Positions 7,310 to 14,330 of a stretch of DNA of 17,328 bases are shown in pieces (within the stretch, counting starts at the first letter, position 1; each line of letters begins with the position of its first letter). Both the position numbers and the translations under genes were made by a program. The stretch is from positions 1 through 17,328 of the forward strand of contig CAJURT010000060.1 of assembly GCA_910588875.1 (NCBI GenBank), given 5' to 3'. The DNA is from an uncultured Lachnospiraceae bacterium. GTDB taxonomy: Bacteria > Bacillota > Clostridia > Lachnospirales > Lachnospiraceae. The notes under the pieces were generated by a model that saw only the letters and a program-made list of their open reading frames with translations, was not told the DNA's origin and did not search any database.

Positions 7310-8266
7310 TCATTCGGAGTGGTCAAGGTCTGTGAGATGAACCCGGTTGGGATGGTCAAAGGGATTGTTGTTCCAGTGCTCTTTGACCATATTGATGAAA
7401 AGGCGGGCCGGTTTGCTTAAATAGGAATTGCGCTTGTAGCTGGCCGCCACATGCCAGCTTGGATGGTCAGGCATTTGGAAAAAGGCGATGTCGTTGGTCC
7501 GGCGCATGTAGTAGGAAGGCACCAGGCCGCAGCAAAGGTTGGTCTGCACCATGTAGATGATGGTGTTATTGTTGTGGGTCTCAAACAGAAGGTTGGGGGT
7601 GAATCCGGCCCGTTTGAAGATATCATTGGCCAGGGCGCGCATGGTGGAATCTTTTTCCAGAAGGACAAAGGGCTCATACCGCAGGTTGCGGATGTCCATG
7701 ACAGCCAGCGCCTCTCCCGGCGGCGCGGCCTGGGCGCCTAAGGGGTGGCCGGAGGGGATGGCCAGGAGGATTTCTTCTTCTACCAGGATGAGGTATTCAT
7801 CGTTGGTGTGGTCTTCCTGGCGCAGGGTCAGAAAGGCAATATCCAGGTGGTCGTCAGCGATCATTTTCTGGAGTTCCCGCACGCTTTTTTCTACCGGTTC
7901 CACAAAGATATCCGGGTATTTCTGGCGGAAGAGCGGGTAGATGGAGGTGAACATGTTGATTCCCCGGCCCGGGGTGAAGCCGATGGAGAGACGTCCCCGC
8001 CGGGTGGCGGCGATATCGCTGATCTGGTTGTAGGTGTCTTTTTTCAGGCGCAGAATCTCCCGGGCGTTGCGCAGGTAGACCTCACCGGCCTCCGTGGGAC
8101 GCCAGTTGGTCCGGGAGCGATAAAACAGGGGGGTGCCCAGTTCTTTTTCCAGCTTTAAAAGCTGCTGGTTTAAGGCGGACTGGGTGAGGAAAAGCTTGTC
8201 CGCAGCCCGGGTAATGTTGTTTTCTTCGGCAATTTTCAGGATGTATTCGATCTGTTTTGTGTCCAT
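7310..8266 (-). CDS. LysR-family transcriptional regulator, convergent with garD
   Basis: This is a 318-aa LysR-type regulator: HTH at residues 2-61 (DTKQIEYILKIAEENNITRA, LTQSALNQQLLKLEKELG), then an effector-binding domain with FTPGRGINMF and a C-terminal LCCGLVPSYYM segment shared with its paralogue at 4528-5475. The start at 8266 follows AAAGGA; the in-frame extension to 8353 is unlikely. It ends 39 nt from the garD stop, tail to tail. Because its paralogue already faces garD, this copy may serve the transporter-gudD operon or the divergent membrane-protein gene (inference). A perfect dyad CCGGGAGATTCCCGG lies in its 5' leader. Confidence 0.92.
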   Translation of the reverse strand: MDTKQIEYILKIAEENNITRAADKLFLTQSALNQQLLKLEKELGTPLFYRSRTNWRPTEAGEVYLRNAREILRLKKDTYNQISDIAATRRGRLSIGFTPGRGINMFTSIYPLFRQKYPDIFVEPVEKSVRELQKMIADDHLDIAFLTLRQEDHTNDEYLILVEEEILLAIPSGHPLGAQAAPPGEALAVMDIRNLRYEPFVLLEKDSTMRALANDIFKRAGFTPNLLFETHNNNTIIYMVQTNLCCGLVPSYYMRRTNDIAFFQMPDHPSWHVAASYKRNSYLSKPARLFINMVKEHWNNNPFDHPNRVHLTDLDHSE

Positions 8267-8286
8267 GGGATCCTTTCTGGCGCTTA

Positions 8287-8301
8287 CCGGGAGATTCCCG
8301 G
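8287..8301. promoter_or_regulatory. Palindrome in the leader of the second LysR gene
   Basis: CCGGGA-GAT-TCCCGG is a perfect 6-bp-arm dyad about 20 nt upstream of the LysR start on the minus strand. It could be an autoregulatory operator or an RNA hairpin near the ribosome site. It does not have the usual T-N11-A LysR form. Confidence 0.3.
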
Positions 8302-8379
8302 CGGCTGGCCGATACGTACAGGGCAGGAAGCAGGCCGGGAGGGGAAGGCACAAGCGGGGGGTGACCGGGGGAAAAGTGC

Positions 8380-8455
8380 AGGGTTTATTATTAATAAAAT
8401 TAAGAGAATATGAAAAACAAGTAATTTTACTTCTTGTAAGCGGTGGGATATAATT
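8380..8455. promoter_or_regulatory. AT-rich candidate promoter region upstream of the second LysR gene
   Basis: Between the LysR start (8266) and the membrane-protein stop (8485) lie 218 nt without a gene. The AT-rich half has a minus-strand TTGTTT with TTATTA 17 nt further on, a plausible LysR promoter. On the plus strand it has TTTACT (8426-8431) with TATAAT (8449-8454), spaced 17, which would read antisense into the membrane-protein gene. An ACAAG...CTTGT dyad (8417-8437) lies between. Confidence 0.3.
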
Positions 8456-8469
8456 ATGTCATAAGGAAG

Positions 8470-8500
8470 GGAAAAACCTGGAGTTCAGAGGGTTTTTGCC
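8470..8500 (-). terminator. Weak terminator-like hairpin at end of membrane-protein gene
   Basis: Read on the minus strand, AAAAACC, a short loop spanning the TGA stop, then GGTTTTT could fold into a stem ending in a T-run just after the gene. The stem is A/T-rich and the call is tentative. Confidence 0.3.
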
Positions 8501-9351
8501 AAATCCGCCAGATAGGCCAGTTCCGGAAAGGGGTCAAAGCCCAGCATAGCTTCGGTGGGTGCCTGCCGGACAGATACGGGGCGGGCCAGGAAGCGGTTGC
8601 GGATAAAGATATCCATCTGGTTTGCCCGGACGCTGATTGCCACATAGCCAGGAGTGTATTCTGCCAGCTTCCTCAGTTCGCTGAGAAAACGGCCGGGCAG
8701 AGGGGCCGGGGTTTCTGAGGCCGGGTGATAGAGGACAAAGGACTTTGCCAGTTCCGGGTCCTGGAGTTTAGCGGGGAGGAGCAGGGATTCCCGGGAAAAG
8801 AATTCCATGCGGATGGGGGTGGGGACGGAGGCTTCATGAAGGAGGCAAAAATCCATGCCTGTATTTTTCGGAAGCCGGATATGTGTCCAGACGCCGGTAT
8901 TGAAGTGGACGCGGTTTTTCCCCTTTTCCACCAGCCTGAAATCCTGGGCAAGGGTGGCATCACAGAGGGAGACGGAAAGTTCTCGCAGACGGCCGGATAT
9001 CTCCCAGCGCAGAAGGGGGGTTCCGGATTCCTGCCGGAAGGGCATGAGGCGGGCGTTCTTTAAGAGTTCCGCCGTGATGTGGGAGGCATTTTTTTCGGAA
9101 ACCGTGTCCGTGCCCAGCTTCGGACAGAGGGTATTTAGCAGGTTGGCCTGGGTGAAAGCATTGACATAGGCCTTTTGCTGAGGGCGAAGGAGGAAAAGGT
9201 GAAAGAGCAGGGCAAAGGCCAGGGCGGCCAGGGTGAGCAGACGGCTCTGAAATACAAGGACCAGGGCGCCGATGAGAAGCAGCAGGAGGAAGAACACCTG
9301 CATGCGGTAACGGCGGTACATCTTTTGAAGATCAGAAATGGAGTATTTCAT
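8485..9351 (-). CDS. Two-TM membrane protein of unknown function (possibly DUF3137-like)
   Basis: I do not recognise this 288-aa protein with confidence. It opens with a basic amphipathic stretch (SDLQKMYRRYRMQ), two adjacent membrane segments (about residues 18-34 and 38-55), and then a soluble domain of about 230 aa that is probably cytoplasmic. The C-terminal part, with FVLYHPASETPAPLPGRFL and an Ile/Phe-rich strand ending FIRNRF, faintly recalls the DUF3137 domain; this is memory-based and weak. The start has AAAGGA upstream. It is divergent from tctC across 153 nt that contain a perfect inverted repeat, so it may be co-controlled with the transporter. It lies on the same strand as the LysR gene, 218 nt further downstream. 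It has no recognisable catalytic motif and may be a membrane sensor or accessory factor, but nothing in the sequence proves that. Confidence 0.6.
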   Translation of the reverse strand: MKYSISDLQKMYRRYRMQVFFLLLLLIGALVLVFQSRLLTLAALAFALLFHLFLLRPQQKAYVNAFTQANLLNTLCPKLGTDTVSEKNASHITAELLKNARLMPFRQESGTPLLRWEISGRLRELSVSLCDATLAQDFRLVEKGKNRVHFNTGVWTHIRLPKNTGMDFCLLHEASVPTPIRMEFFSRESLLLPAKLQDPELAKSFVLYHPASETPAPLPGRFLSELRKLAEYTPGYVAISVRANQMDIFIRNRFLARPVSVRQAPTEAMLGFDPFPELAYLADLAKTL

Positions 9352-9388
9352 AGGTTATCCTTTCTTGGCCGGACGCAAATCGGCGCGA

Positions 9389-9410
9389 TATAATTTCTGC
9401 TAAAATTATA
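9389..9410. promoter_or_regulatory. Perfect inverted repeat in tctC / membrane-protein divergent region
   Basis: TATAATTT (9389-9396) and AAATTATA (9403-9410) form perfect 8-bp arms around 6 nt. Each arm contains a TATAAT hexamer, one on each strand, so the site may be a pair of overlapping divergent -10 boxes, an operator, or both. A plus-strand TTGGCC (9365-9370) lies 18 nt before the first TATAAT. A second weak option for tctC is TTGAGG (9446-9451) with an AT-rich hexamer 17 nt on. Confidence 0.45.
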
Positions 9411-9504
9411 CCATAAAAATCCATTTTTAGAAACAGGGCAAATGATTGAGGTAGTTATGCAGTACCAAATAAATTCAAAAAATTTTATGAGGGAGGTTTT
9501 TCAC

Positions 9505-10629
9505 ATGAGAAAAACAATCAAAAAAGTAATGGCAATGGCAACGGCAGCGACCATGCTTCTGTCTCTGGCAGGATGTGGGAACAATGCGAATTCCGCCAAC
9601 TCCGGGGCAGCGGCGCCGGCGGCGGGAGGCGGGGAAAGCCAGGCATCGGCCGTTCCGGCAGGTGCCGGGGAGAGCAGCTTAAAGGGGCAGAATGTCCGGG
9701 TGGTCATCGGTTCCACCTCCACCTCCGGCGACTCCTACATGATCGCAGATCTGGTAACCCGTTATCTGAGCGCGGAGATGGGATTTAACGGCAAGGTTGA
9801 CGCCATCGGCAATGCGGCGGCTCTGGACGAGATCAAGAACGGCAAGGGCGACGGCAAGCTGGTGATGATGTTCCATGACATGACCTTCCTAAGCCAGCTG
9901 TTTGGTTCCGTGGACGAGATGTATTCTCTGGAGAATATGACTGTGGGACCGCGTATCGGCCAGAACCCGGGGGCCTGCTTCGGTGCGGCGGCTGAGGATA
10001 ATTTAGCCACCCTGGCAGATGTGACCAAGTATCTGGAAGAGCATCCGGGGGAGCCTTTGTCCTTTAACATTGAGTCCGGCGCCACTTCCCATCTGGCTTT
10101 TGTGGCTTATTACCTGTATGTGAAGGAGACGCTCGGGGATGATGCGGCAAGCGGAATCAAGGCGATTGTGGGGGGAACCACCGCAGAGAAGCTGCAGAGA
10201 CTGTGGGACCGCAACGCGGATATCATCTACGGCGATACCTCTGCCTTTGAGCAGTACACCCAGGAGGGCGTGGAAGACCAGCTGAAGATGACCATGTTTG
10301 GTTCCTGCGGCGAGGTAAACGGGATTGAGATTGATTCCATGGCGGAGTCCGGCGTTACCTTTAACGGTGAGCCCTTTGATTTTGCGAAGGATTTCTGCAT
10401 GTATTTCCCCCAGGATATGGACGCCAATGTGCTGGCCGAGTATGAGGCAGCCATGAAGAAGGTTACAGAGAATCCGGATTTCCAGGCAGATATGGCAAAG
10501 CTTTACTACAATGCCCTGTCAGCAGACGAGGTGGGCGTGGACGCCTCCAAGGAGTTCATCTACGACAAGCGTGAGATGTGTAAGGAACTGATCGAAAAGG
10601 CTCCGTCTCTGGACGAACTGGCCAACTGA
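9505..10629 (+). CDS. tctC: TctC-type substrate-binding lipoprotein of a TTT transporter
   Basis: This gene encodes a 374-aa extracytoplasmic solute receptor. The signal sequence MRKTIKKVMAMATAATMLLS ends in the lipobox LAGC with the lipidated cysteine at residue 24. An Ala/Gly/Ser-rich linker (about 25-60) follows, then a two-lobe binding domain beginning near VRVVIGSTSTSGDSYM. It is somewhat longer and more divergent than classical TctC/Bug proteins (about 320 aa); the family call rests largely on the TctB and TctA genes that follow. ATG 9505 has GGGAGG 8 nt upstream, and the lipoprotein signal excludes the in-frame start at 9442. Cotranscription with gudD makes glucarate or galactarate the likely ligand (inference). 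Confidence 0.82.
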   Translation: MRKTIKKVMAMATAATMLLSLAGCGNNANSANSGAAAPAAGGGESQASAVPAGAGESSLKGQNVRVVIGSTSTSGDSYMIADLVTRYLSAEMGFNGKVDAIGNAAALDEIKNGKGDGKLVMMFHDMTFLSQLFGSVDEMYSLENMTVGPRIGQNPGACFGAAAEDNLATLADVTKYLEEHPGEPLSFNIESGATSHLAFVAYYLYVKETLGDDAASGIKAIVGGTTAEKLQRLWDRNADIIYGDTSAFEQYTQEGVEDQLKMTMFGSCGEVNGIEIDSMAESGVTFNGEPFDFAKDFCMYFPQDMDANVLAEYEAAMKKVTENPDFQADMAKLYYNALSADEVGVDASKEFIYDKREMCKELIEKAPSLDELAN

Positions 10630-10793
10630 TGGGTTCGTAAACCGGTCCGGGAAGGCTTTGCCTCTGTGCAGGCTGACCGGCGGACTGGATTTGGGGAAAC
10701 AGGGGATGTGGCGGAAGCGCCGCATGCAGAGAAACGGGTCTGCGAAGCAAGCCTGGCTTTTCGGACCCGAAACAGGAAGAAAGGGGAACGGAT
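10630..10793 (+). promoter_or_regulatory. tctC-tctB intercistronic region with hairpins
   Basis: This 164-nt gap is wide for a transporter operon. The clearest structure is 10735-10769: CGGGTC pairs with GACCCG, and an inner GAAGC pairs with GCTTTTC, with mismatches between. A weaker dyad, GTCCGG with CCGGCGGAC, lies at about 10645-10685. Neither has a T-run. Such hairpins commonly protect or attenuate mRNA so that the binding protein is made in excess over the membrane subunits. Confidence 0.4.
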
Positions 10794-11231
10794 ATGATTA
10801 AGGTAGTCTATTCTACTCAGCATTGGATAATGCCCCGCATTGTCATGGTGGTTCTGGCAGTTTTGCTGGTTGCCATCCTTGTGACTGAGGGAATGGCCCG
10901 TGTGAAGGCCGGCGGTTCGTTTATCGGAAAGCCGGGGAGATTCTTCCGGGAGGGCTGTGACCATGTGAAGCTTTGGGGGACGTTGGTATTGTTTGCCGGG
11001 TATCTGTGGTGCTTAAATGTGATTGGCTTTACCGTGACCAGCATAGTGTTTGTGTTTTTGTTTAATGTGCTTTATGCGGGTACGGAGAAAAAGTCTCTGA
11101 TTCTCAGCATTGTGCTTTCGGTGGCCAGTGCGCTGATCATCAGTGTGCTGTTCGGCGTGGTGTTCAACATCACCCTGCCCAGCGGGATATGCACCCTGGC
11201 CTTCCCGCAGTTCGGCTTCACACTTTACTAA
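10794..11231 (+). CDS. tctB: TctB-type small membrane subunit of TTT transporter
   Basis: This is a 145-aa protein with about four hydrophobic segments: roughly residues 13-33, 60-78, 79-92 and 97-125. The length and topology are usual for TctB, the poorly conserved small subunit that pairs with TctA. ATG 10794 is preceded by AAAGGGG. Identification rests mainly on size, hydrophobicity and its place between tctC and tctA (19 nt before tctA). Confidence 0.82.
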   Translation: MIKVVYSTQHWIMPRIVMVVLAVLLVAILVTEGMARVKAGGSFIGKPGRFFREGCDHVKLWGTLVLFAGYLWCLNVIGFTVTSIVFVFLFNVLYAGTEKKSLILSIVLSVASALIISVLFGVVFNITLPSGICTLAFPQFGFTLY

Positions 11232-11250
11232 GAAAGGATGGTAAAACGGT

Positions 11251-12717
11251 ATGGTAGCACATCTTTTAATTGCAGTTCTGGGAGTTGTGGCAGGTATCGT
11301 ATTCGGCGCCATCCCTGGTATGACGGCGACCATGGCAGTGGCGGTATTCCTGCCAATGACCTATGCCTATGATATGGATACGGCGCTGTTCCTTTTGCTG
11401 GGCCTGTATGTGGGCGGTATTTCCGGCGGCCTGGTGCCTGCGATTCTTATCAATATTCCGGGAACCCCGTCTTCGATTACCACAACCTTTGACGGATATC
11501 CCATGTCCAAGAAGGGCGAGGGGGAGCGGGCCTTAAAGATTGGTATTCTGGCAAGCTTTCTGGGCGGCATGATTTCCCTGCTCTGCCTGTGGCTGTTCAC
11601 CCCTCTTCTGAGTGCGGCAGCCCTGAAATTCAGCGCAGTGGAGAAGTTTCTGATCATTTTGTTTGCCCTGACAGTGATCGCGGCTTTGTCCAAGGGGCAG
11701 ATGCTGCGGGGAATCTTCGCCGGTTTCGGGGGCGTGCTCATCAGCCTGTGCGGAATGTTCAGCGTGAACAATTCCTATCGTATGGTGCCGGCGTTTATGA
11801 AGGCAAAGATGCAGGACGGGTTCCAGCTGCTTCCGGTGCTGATCGGTCTGTTTGCCATTGCCCAGATCTTTGAGGAAGCGGAAGAAGGGATGCGGTTTAA
11901 GATTGAGAAGGTGGATACGGCTGAGGGAGGCGGTGTCACCAAATTTTCCTTAAAGGATTTTAAGGGGCAGGGCGTGAACGTGGTGCGTTCTTCCCTGATC
12001 GGTACCTTTATGGGCGTGCTTCCGGGCGTGGGCGGTTCGGCTGCCTCCATTCTGGCCTATGCCCAGGCCAAGAACTTTTCCAAGCATCCGGAACTTTTGG
12101 GCACGGGCTCTCCGGAAGGCCTGGTGGCATCCGAGTCCTCCAACAACGGCCTGACGGGCGGAGCGCTGATTCCGCTTCTGAGCCTTGGCATTCCGGGAGA
12201 CTCCACAACGGCGGTTCTGATCTCAGCCTTTATGTTGCAGGGGATTCAGGTGGGCCCGCTGTTTATCACCCAGAATCCTCATACCTGGAATACGATCTTG
12301 ATCGCGCTTCTGGCCTGTAACATCATTATGTTTATCGTGATGTTTTATCCGATCAAGTGGATCAGCAAGATCATCTATATTCCGCGTCAAAGGCTTTATC
12401 CCATCATTATCATGATCTGTGTGGTGGGGGCTTATGCCACCAAGAACGGGCGGATGTTTGATGCCTGGACTCTGCTGGCCTTTGGGGTGATCGGCTATAT
12501 CTTCGGCAAGATCAAGATTCCGGCGTCCTGCTTCCTGATCGGGTTTATCCTGGGAAAGGATTTGGAGAACTACTTTATCCAGGCGATTTCCGCGGCCAGC
12601 GGAAGCCTTACGGTGTTCTTTACCAGGCCCATCGGTTTGTTTATCTGGGTATTGATTATTATTTCCGTGGCTTATGCGATCTGGGATGACAGGAAGAGCA
12701 AGAAGAAGGCGGCGTAG
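11251..12717 (+). CDS. tctA: TctA-type large membrane subunit of TTT transporter
   Basis: This is a 488-aa integral membrane protein with about 11-12 predicted membrane segments, the transport channel of the tripartite tricarboxylate system. Diagnostic TctA signatures are visible: GAIPGMTATMAVAVFLP (residues 19-35), GGISGGLVPAILINIPGTPS, the second-half repeat GVLPGVGGSAASILAYAQAK, and LGIPGDSTTAVLISAFMLQG. The two half-repeats with G/P-rich loops are typical of the DUF112/TctA family, and the length is normal (about 500 aa). The start has AAAGGA about 12 nt upstream. The system uses the ion gradient to move carboxylates delivered by TctC. Position directly before gudD points to aldarate uptake, instead of the MFS permeases GudP/GarP of enterobacteria. 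Confidence 0.93.
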   Translation: MVAHLLIAVLGVVAGIVFGAIPGMTATMAVAVFLPMTYAYDMDTALFLLLGLYVGGISGGLVPAILINIPGTPSSITTTFDGYPMSKKGEGERALKIGILASFLGGMISLLCLWLFTPLLSAAALKFSAVEKFLIILFALTVIAALSKGQMLRGIFAGFGGVLISLCGMFSVNNSYRMVPAFMKAKMQDGFQLLPVLIGLFAIAQIFEEAEEGMRFKIEKVDTAEGGGVTKFSLKDFKGQGVNVVRSSLIGTFMGVLPGVGGSAASILAYAQAKNFSKHPELLGTGSPEGLVASESSNNGLTGGALIPLLSLGIPGDSTTAVLISAFMLQGIQVGPLFITQNPHTWNTILIALLACNIIMFIVMFYPIKWISKIIYIPRQRLYPIIIMICVVGAYATKNGRMFDAWTLLAFGVIGYIFGKIKIPASCFLIGFILGKDLENYFIQAISAASGSLTVFFTRPIGLFIWVLIIISVAYAIWDDRKSKKKAA

Positions 12718-12719
12718 TT

Positions 12720-12757
12720 TATCTTACTGTAGTTAAGAACACGACTGTGTTAAGATA
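12720..12757. promoter_or_regulatory. Inverted repeat between tctA and gudD
   Basis: TATCTTA (12720-12726) and TAAGATA (12751-12757) are 7-bp inverted arms 3 nt after the tctA stop. GTTAAGA occurs twice inside. There is no T-tract after it, so it is a weak terminator at best. An operator or mRNA-processing hairpin within the operon is equally possible. Confidence 0.35.
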
Positions 12758-12804
12758 GGGGAACAAAAGAAACTGGAATGATTGAGTGAAGGAGGATGAT
12801 TGTG

Positions 12805-14160
12805 ATGGGAGTACCTGTGATTACGAAGATGGAAGTGTTTCCGGTAGCGGGAAAAGACTGTATGGAACTGAATTTAAGTGGGGCTCACTCTCCGTTTTTC
12901 ACCAGGAATATTGTGATATTGCACGCGGATAACGGGGAGACAGGGGTCGGTGAAGTCCCTGGGGGAAAGAAGATCACGGCAGCGCTGGAGGAGTGTATCC
13001 CGATTGTGGAGGGGACGAGAATCTCTGAGTATAAGAGCACGCTTTTGAAGGTGAAGGCTCATCTGGACTCCAAGGGTGAGGAGGATGTGCGGGGCAATCA
13101 GACCTTTGATCTGCGTACCGGGGTGCATGTGGTCACAGCCATTGAGGCGCCCTGCCTGGACCTTCTGGGCAAGTATCTGGGAGTGCCGGTGTGCGAACTT
13201 TTGGGGGACGGACAGCAGAGGGACAAGGTGCGGATGCTGGGCTATCTGTTCTTTGTGGGAGATCCCAACCGCACGGATTTGCCCTATGACCATGAGCCGG
13301 ATGCCGACTGTGAGTGGTATCGGATCCGCCATGAGGAGGCGCTGACCGCAGACAAGATTGTGGCCTTTGCCAAGGCGACTCATGAGAAATACGGGTTCCA
13401 GGACTTTAAGTTAAAGGGCGGCGTGCTGCGAGGCGACAAGGAGATGGAGGTTATCCGGGAACTGAAGAAGGCATTTCCGGAGGCAAGGATTGACTTAGAC
13501 CCCAACGGCGGCTGGCTTTTGAAGGAAGCGGTTGAGTATGTGAAGGGAATGAAGGGAATTCTGACCTACTGTGAGGACCCCTGCGGCGCAGAGGGGGTTT
13601 ACTCCGGGCGTGAGATCGTCAGTGAATTCCGCCGCCGCACCGGCTTCCCCACAGCCACCAACATGATTGCCACGGACTGGAGAGAGGTGGGACATTCCCT
13701 GGAGTCTCAGGCTGTGGATATCATTCTGGCAGACCCCCATTTCTGGACCATGGCCGGTTCCGTGCGGGTGGCTCAGATGTGCCATGATTTCGGCTATACC
13801 TGGGGCAGCCATTCCAACAATCATTTTGACATTTCCCTGGCCATGTTTACCCAGGTGGGGGCAGCGGTTCCGGGGGAGTACAATGCACTGGATACCCACT
13901 GGATTTGGCAGGAGGGCTTAGAGAGGCTGACCAAGGAGCCGCTCAAGATCGTGGACGGCTGTGTGGAGGTTCCGAAGAAGCCGGGACTTGGCGTCGAGGT
14001 GGATATGGAGCAGGTGAAGAAGGCGCATCAGCTGTATCTGGACAATTGCCTGGGCGGCCGGGATGATTCGGTGGGAATGCAGTATCTGATTCCGGGGTGG
14101 AAGTTCAACTCCAAGAAGCCGTGCCTGGTGCGTGAGGGCAGCGAGTGGAATAAGGACTGA
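12805..14160 (+). CDS. gudD: Glucarate dehydratase GudD
   Basis: This gene encodes a 451-aa enolase-superfamily dehydratase converting D-glucarate (and usually L-idarate) to 5-keto-4-deoxyglucarate. It matches E. coli GudD nearly throughout, at a constant 3-residue offset. Lys202 and Lys204 lie in FKLKGG; metal ligands are Asp232 (LDPNG), Glu257 (CEDP) and Asn286 (ATNMIATDW); Asp310 (LADPHFW) and His336 (GSHSNNHFDIS) form the acid/base dyad. All catalytic residues are present. ATG 12805 is preferred over ATG 12796 because AAGGAGG (12789-12795) abuts the upstream codon and is properly spaced (9 nt) from this one. It lies 87 nt after tctA, consistent with one transport-catabolism operon. The LarA homologue follows 170 nt downstream. 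Confidence 0.96.
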   Translation: MGVPVITKMEVFPVAGKDCMELNLSGAHSPFFTRNIVILHADNGETGVGEVPGGKKITAALEECIPIVEGTRISEYKSTLLKVKAHLDSKGEEDVRGNQTFDLRTGVHVVTAIEAPCLDLLGKYLGVPVCELLGDGQQRDKVRMLGYLFFVGDPNRTDLPYDHEPDADCEWYRIRHEEALTADKIVAFAKATHEKYGFQDFKLKGGVLRGDKEMEVIRELKKAFPEARIDLDPNGGWLLKEAVEYVKGMKGILTYCEDPCGAEGVYSGREIVSEFRRRTGFPTATNMIATDWREVGHSLESQAVDIILADPHFWTMAGSVRVAQMCHDFGYTWGSHSNNHFDISLAMFTQVGAAVPGEYNALDTHWIWQEGLERLTKEPLKIVDGCVEVPKKPGLGVEVDMEQVKKAHQLYLDNCLGGRDDSVGMQYLIPGWKFNSKKPCLVREGSEWNKD

Positions 14161-14218
14161 GACGGGTCAGGCGGAAACTTGTCTGATGCGGCCGGCTGTT
14201 GACTGGATACGGGTGTGA

Positions 14219-14254
14219 GGGAAAAGGCAGGCCTTGAGAGGTCTGTCTTTTCCC
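14219..14254 (+). terminator. Strong hairpin after gudD
   Basis: A 15-bp stem (14219-14233 with 14240-14254; left arm GGGAAAAGGCAGGCC) includes two G-U pairs and a 6-nt loop TTGAGA. It is followed by TTATATAG instead of a clean T-run. It could be a partial terminator reducing expression of the LarA homologue, or a 3'-stabilising structure for the gudD mRNA. Confidence 0.55.
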
Positions 14255-14330
14255 TTATATAGAGCACAGAGAAACGGGAACTGAGGTGTTTTTTGGGACA
14301 GAAGATTCTGTGAGAAAATGAGAGGAGAAG

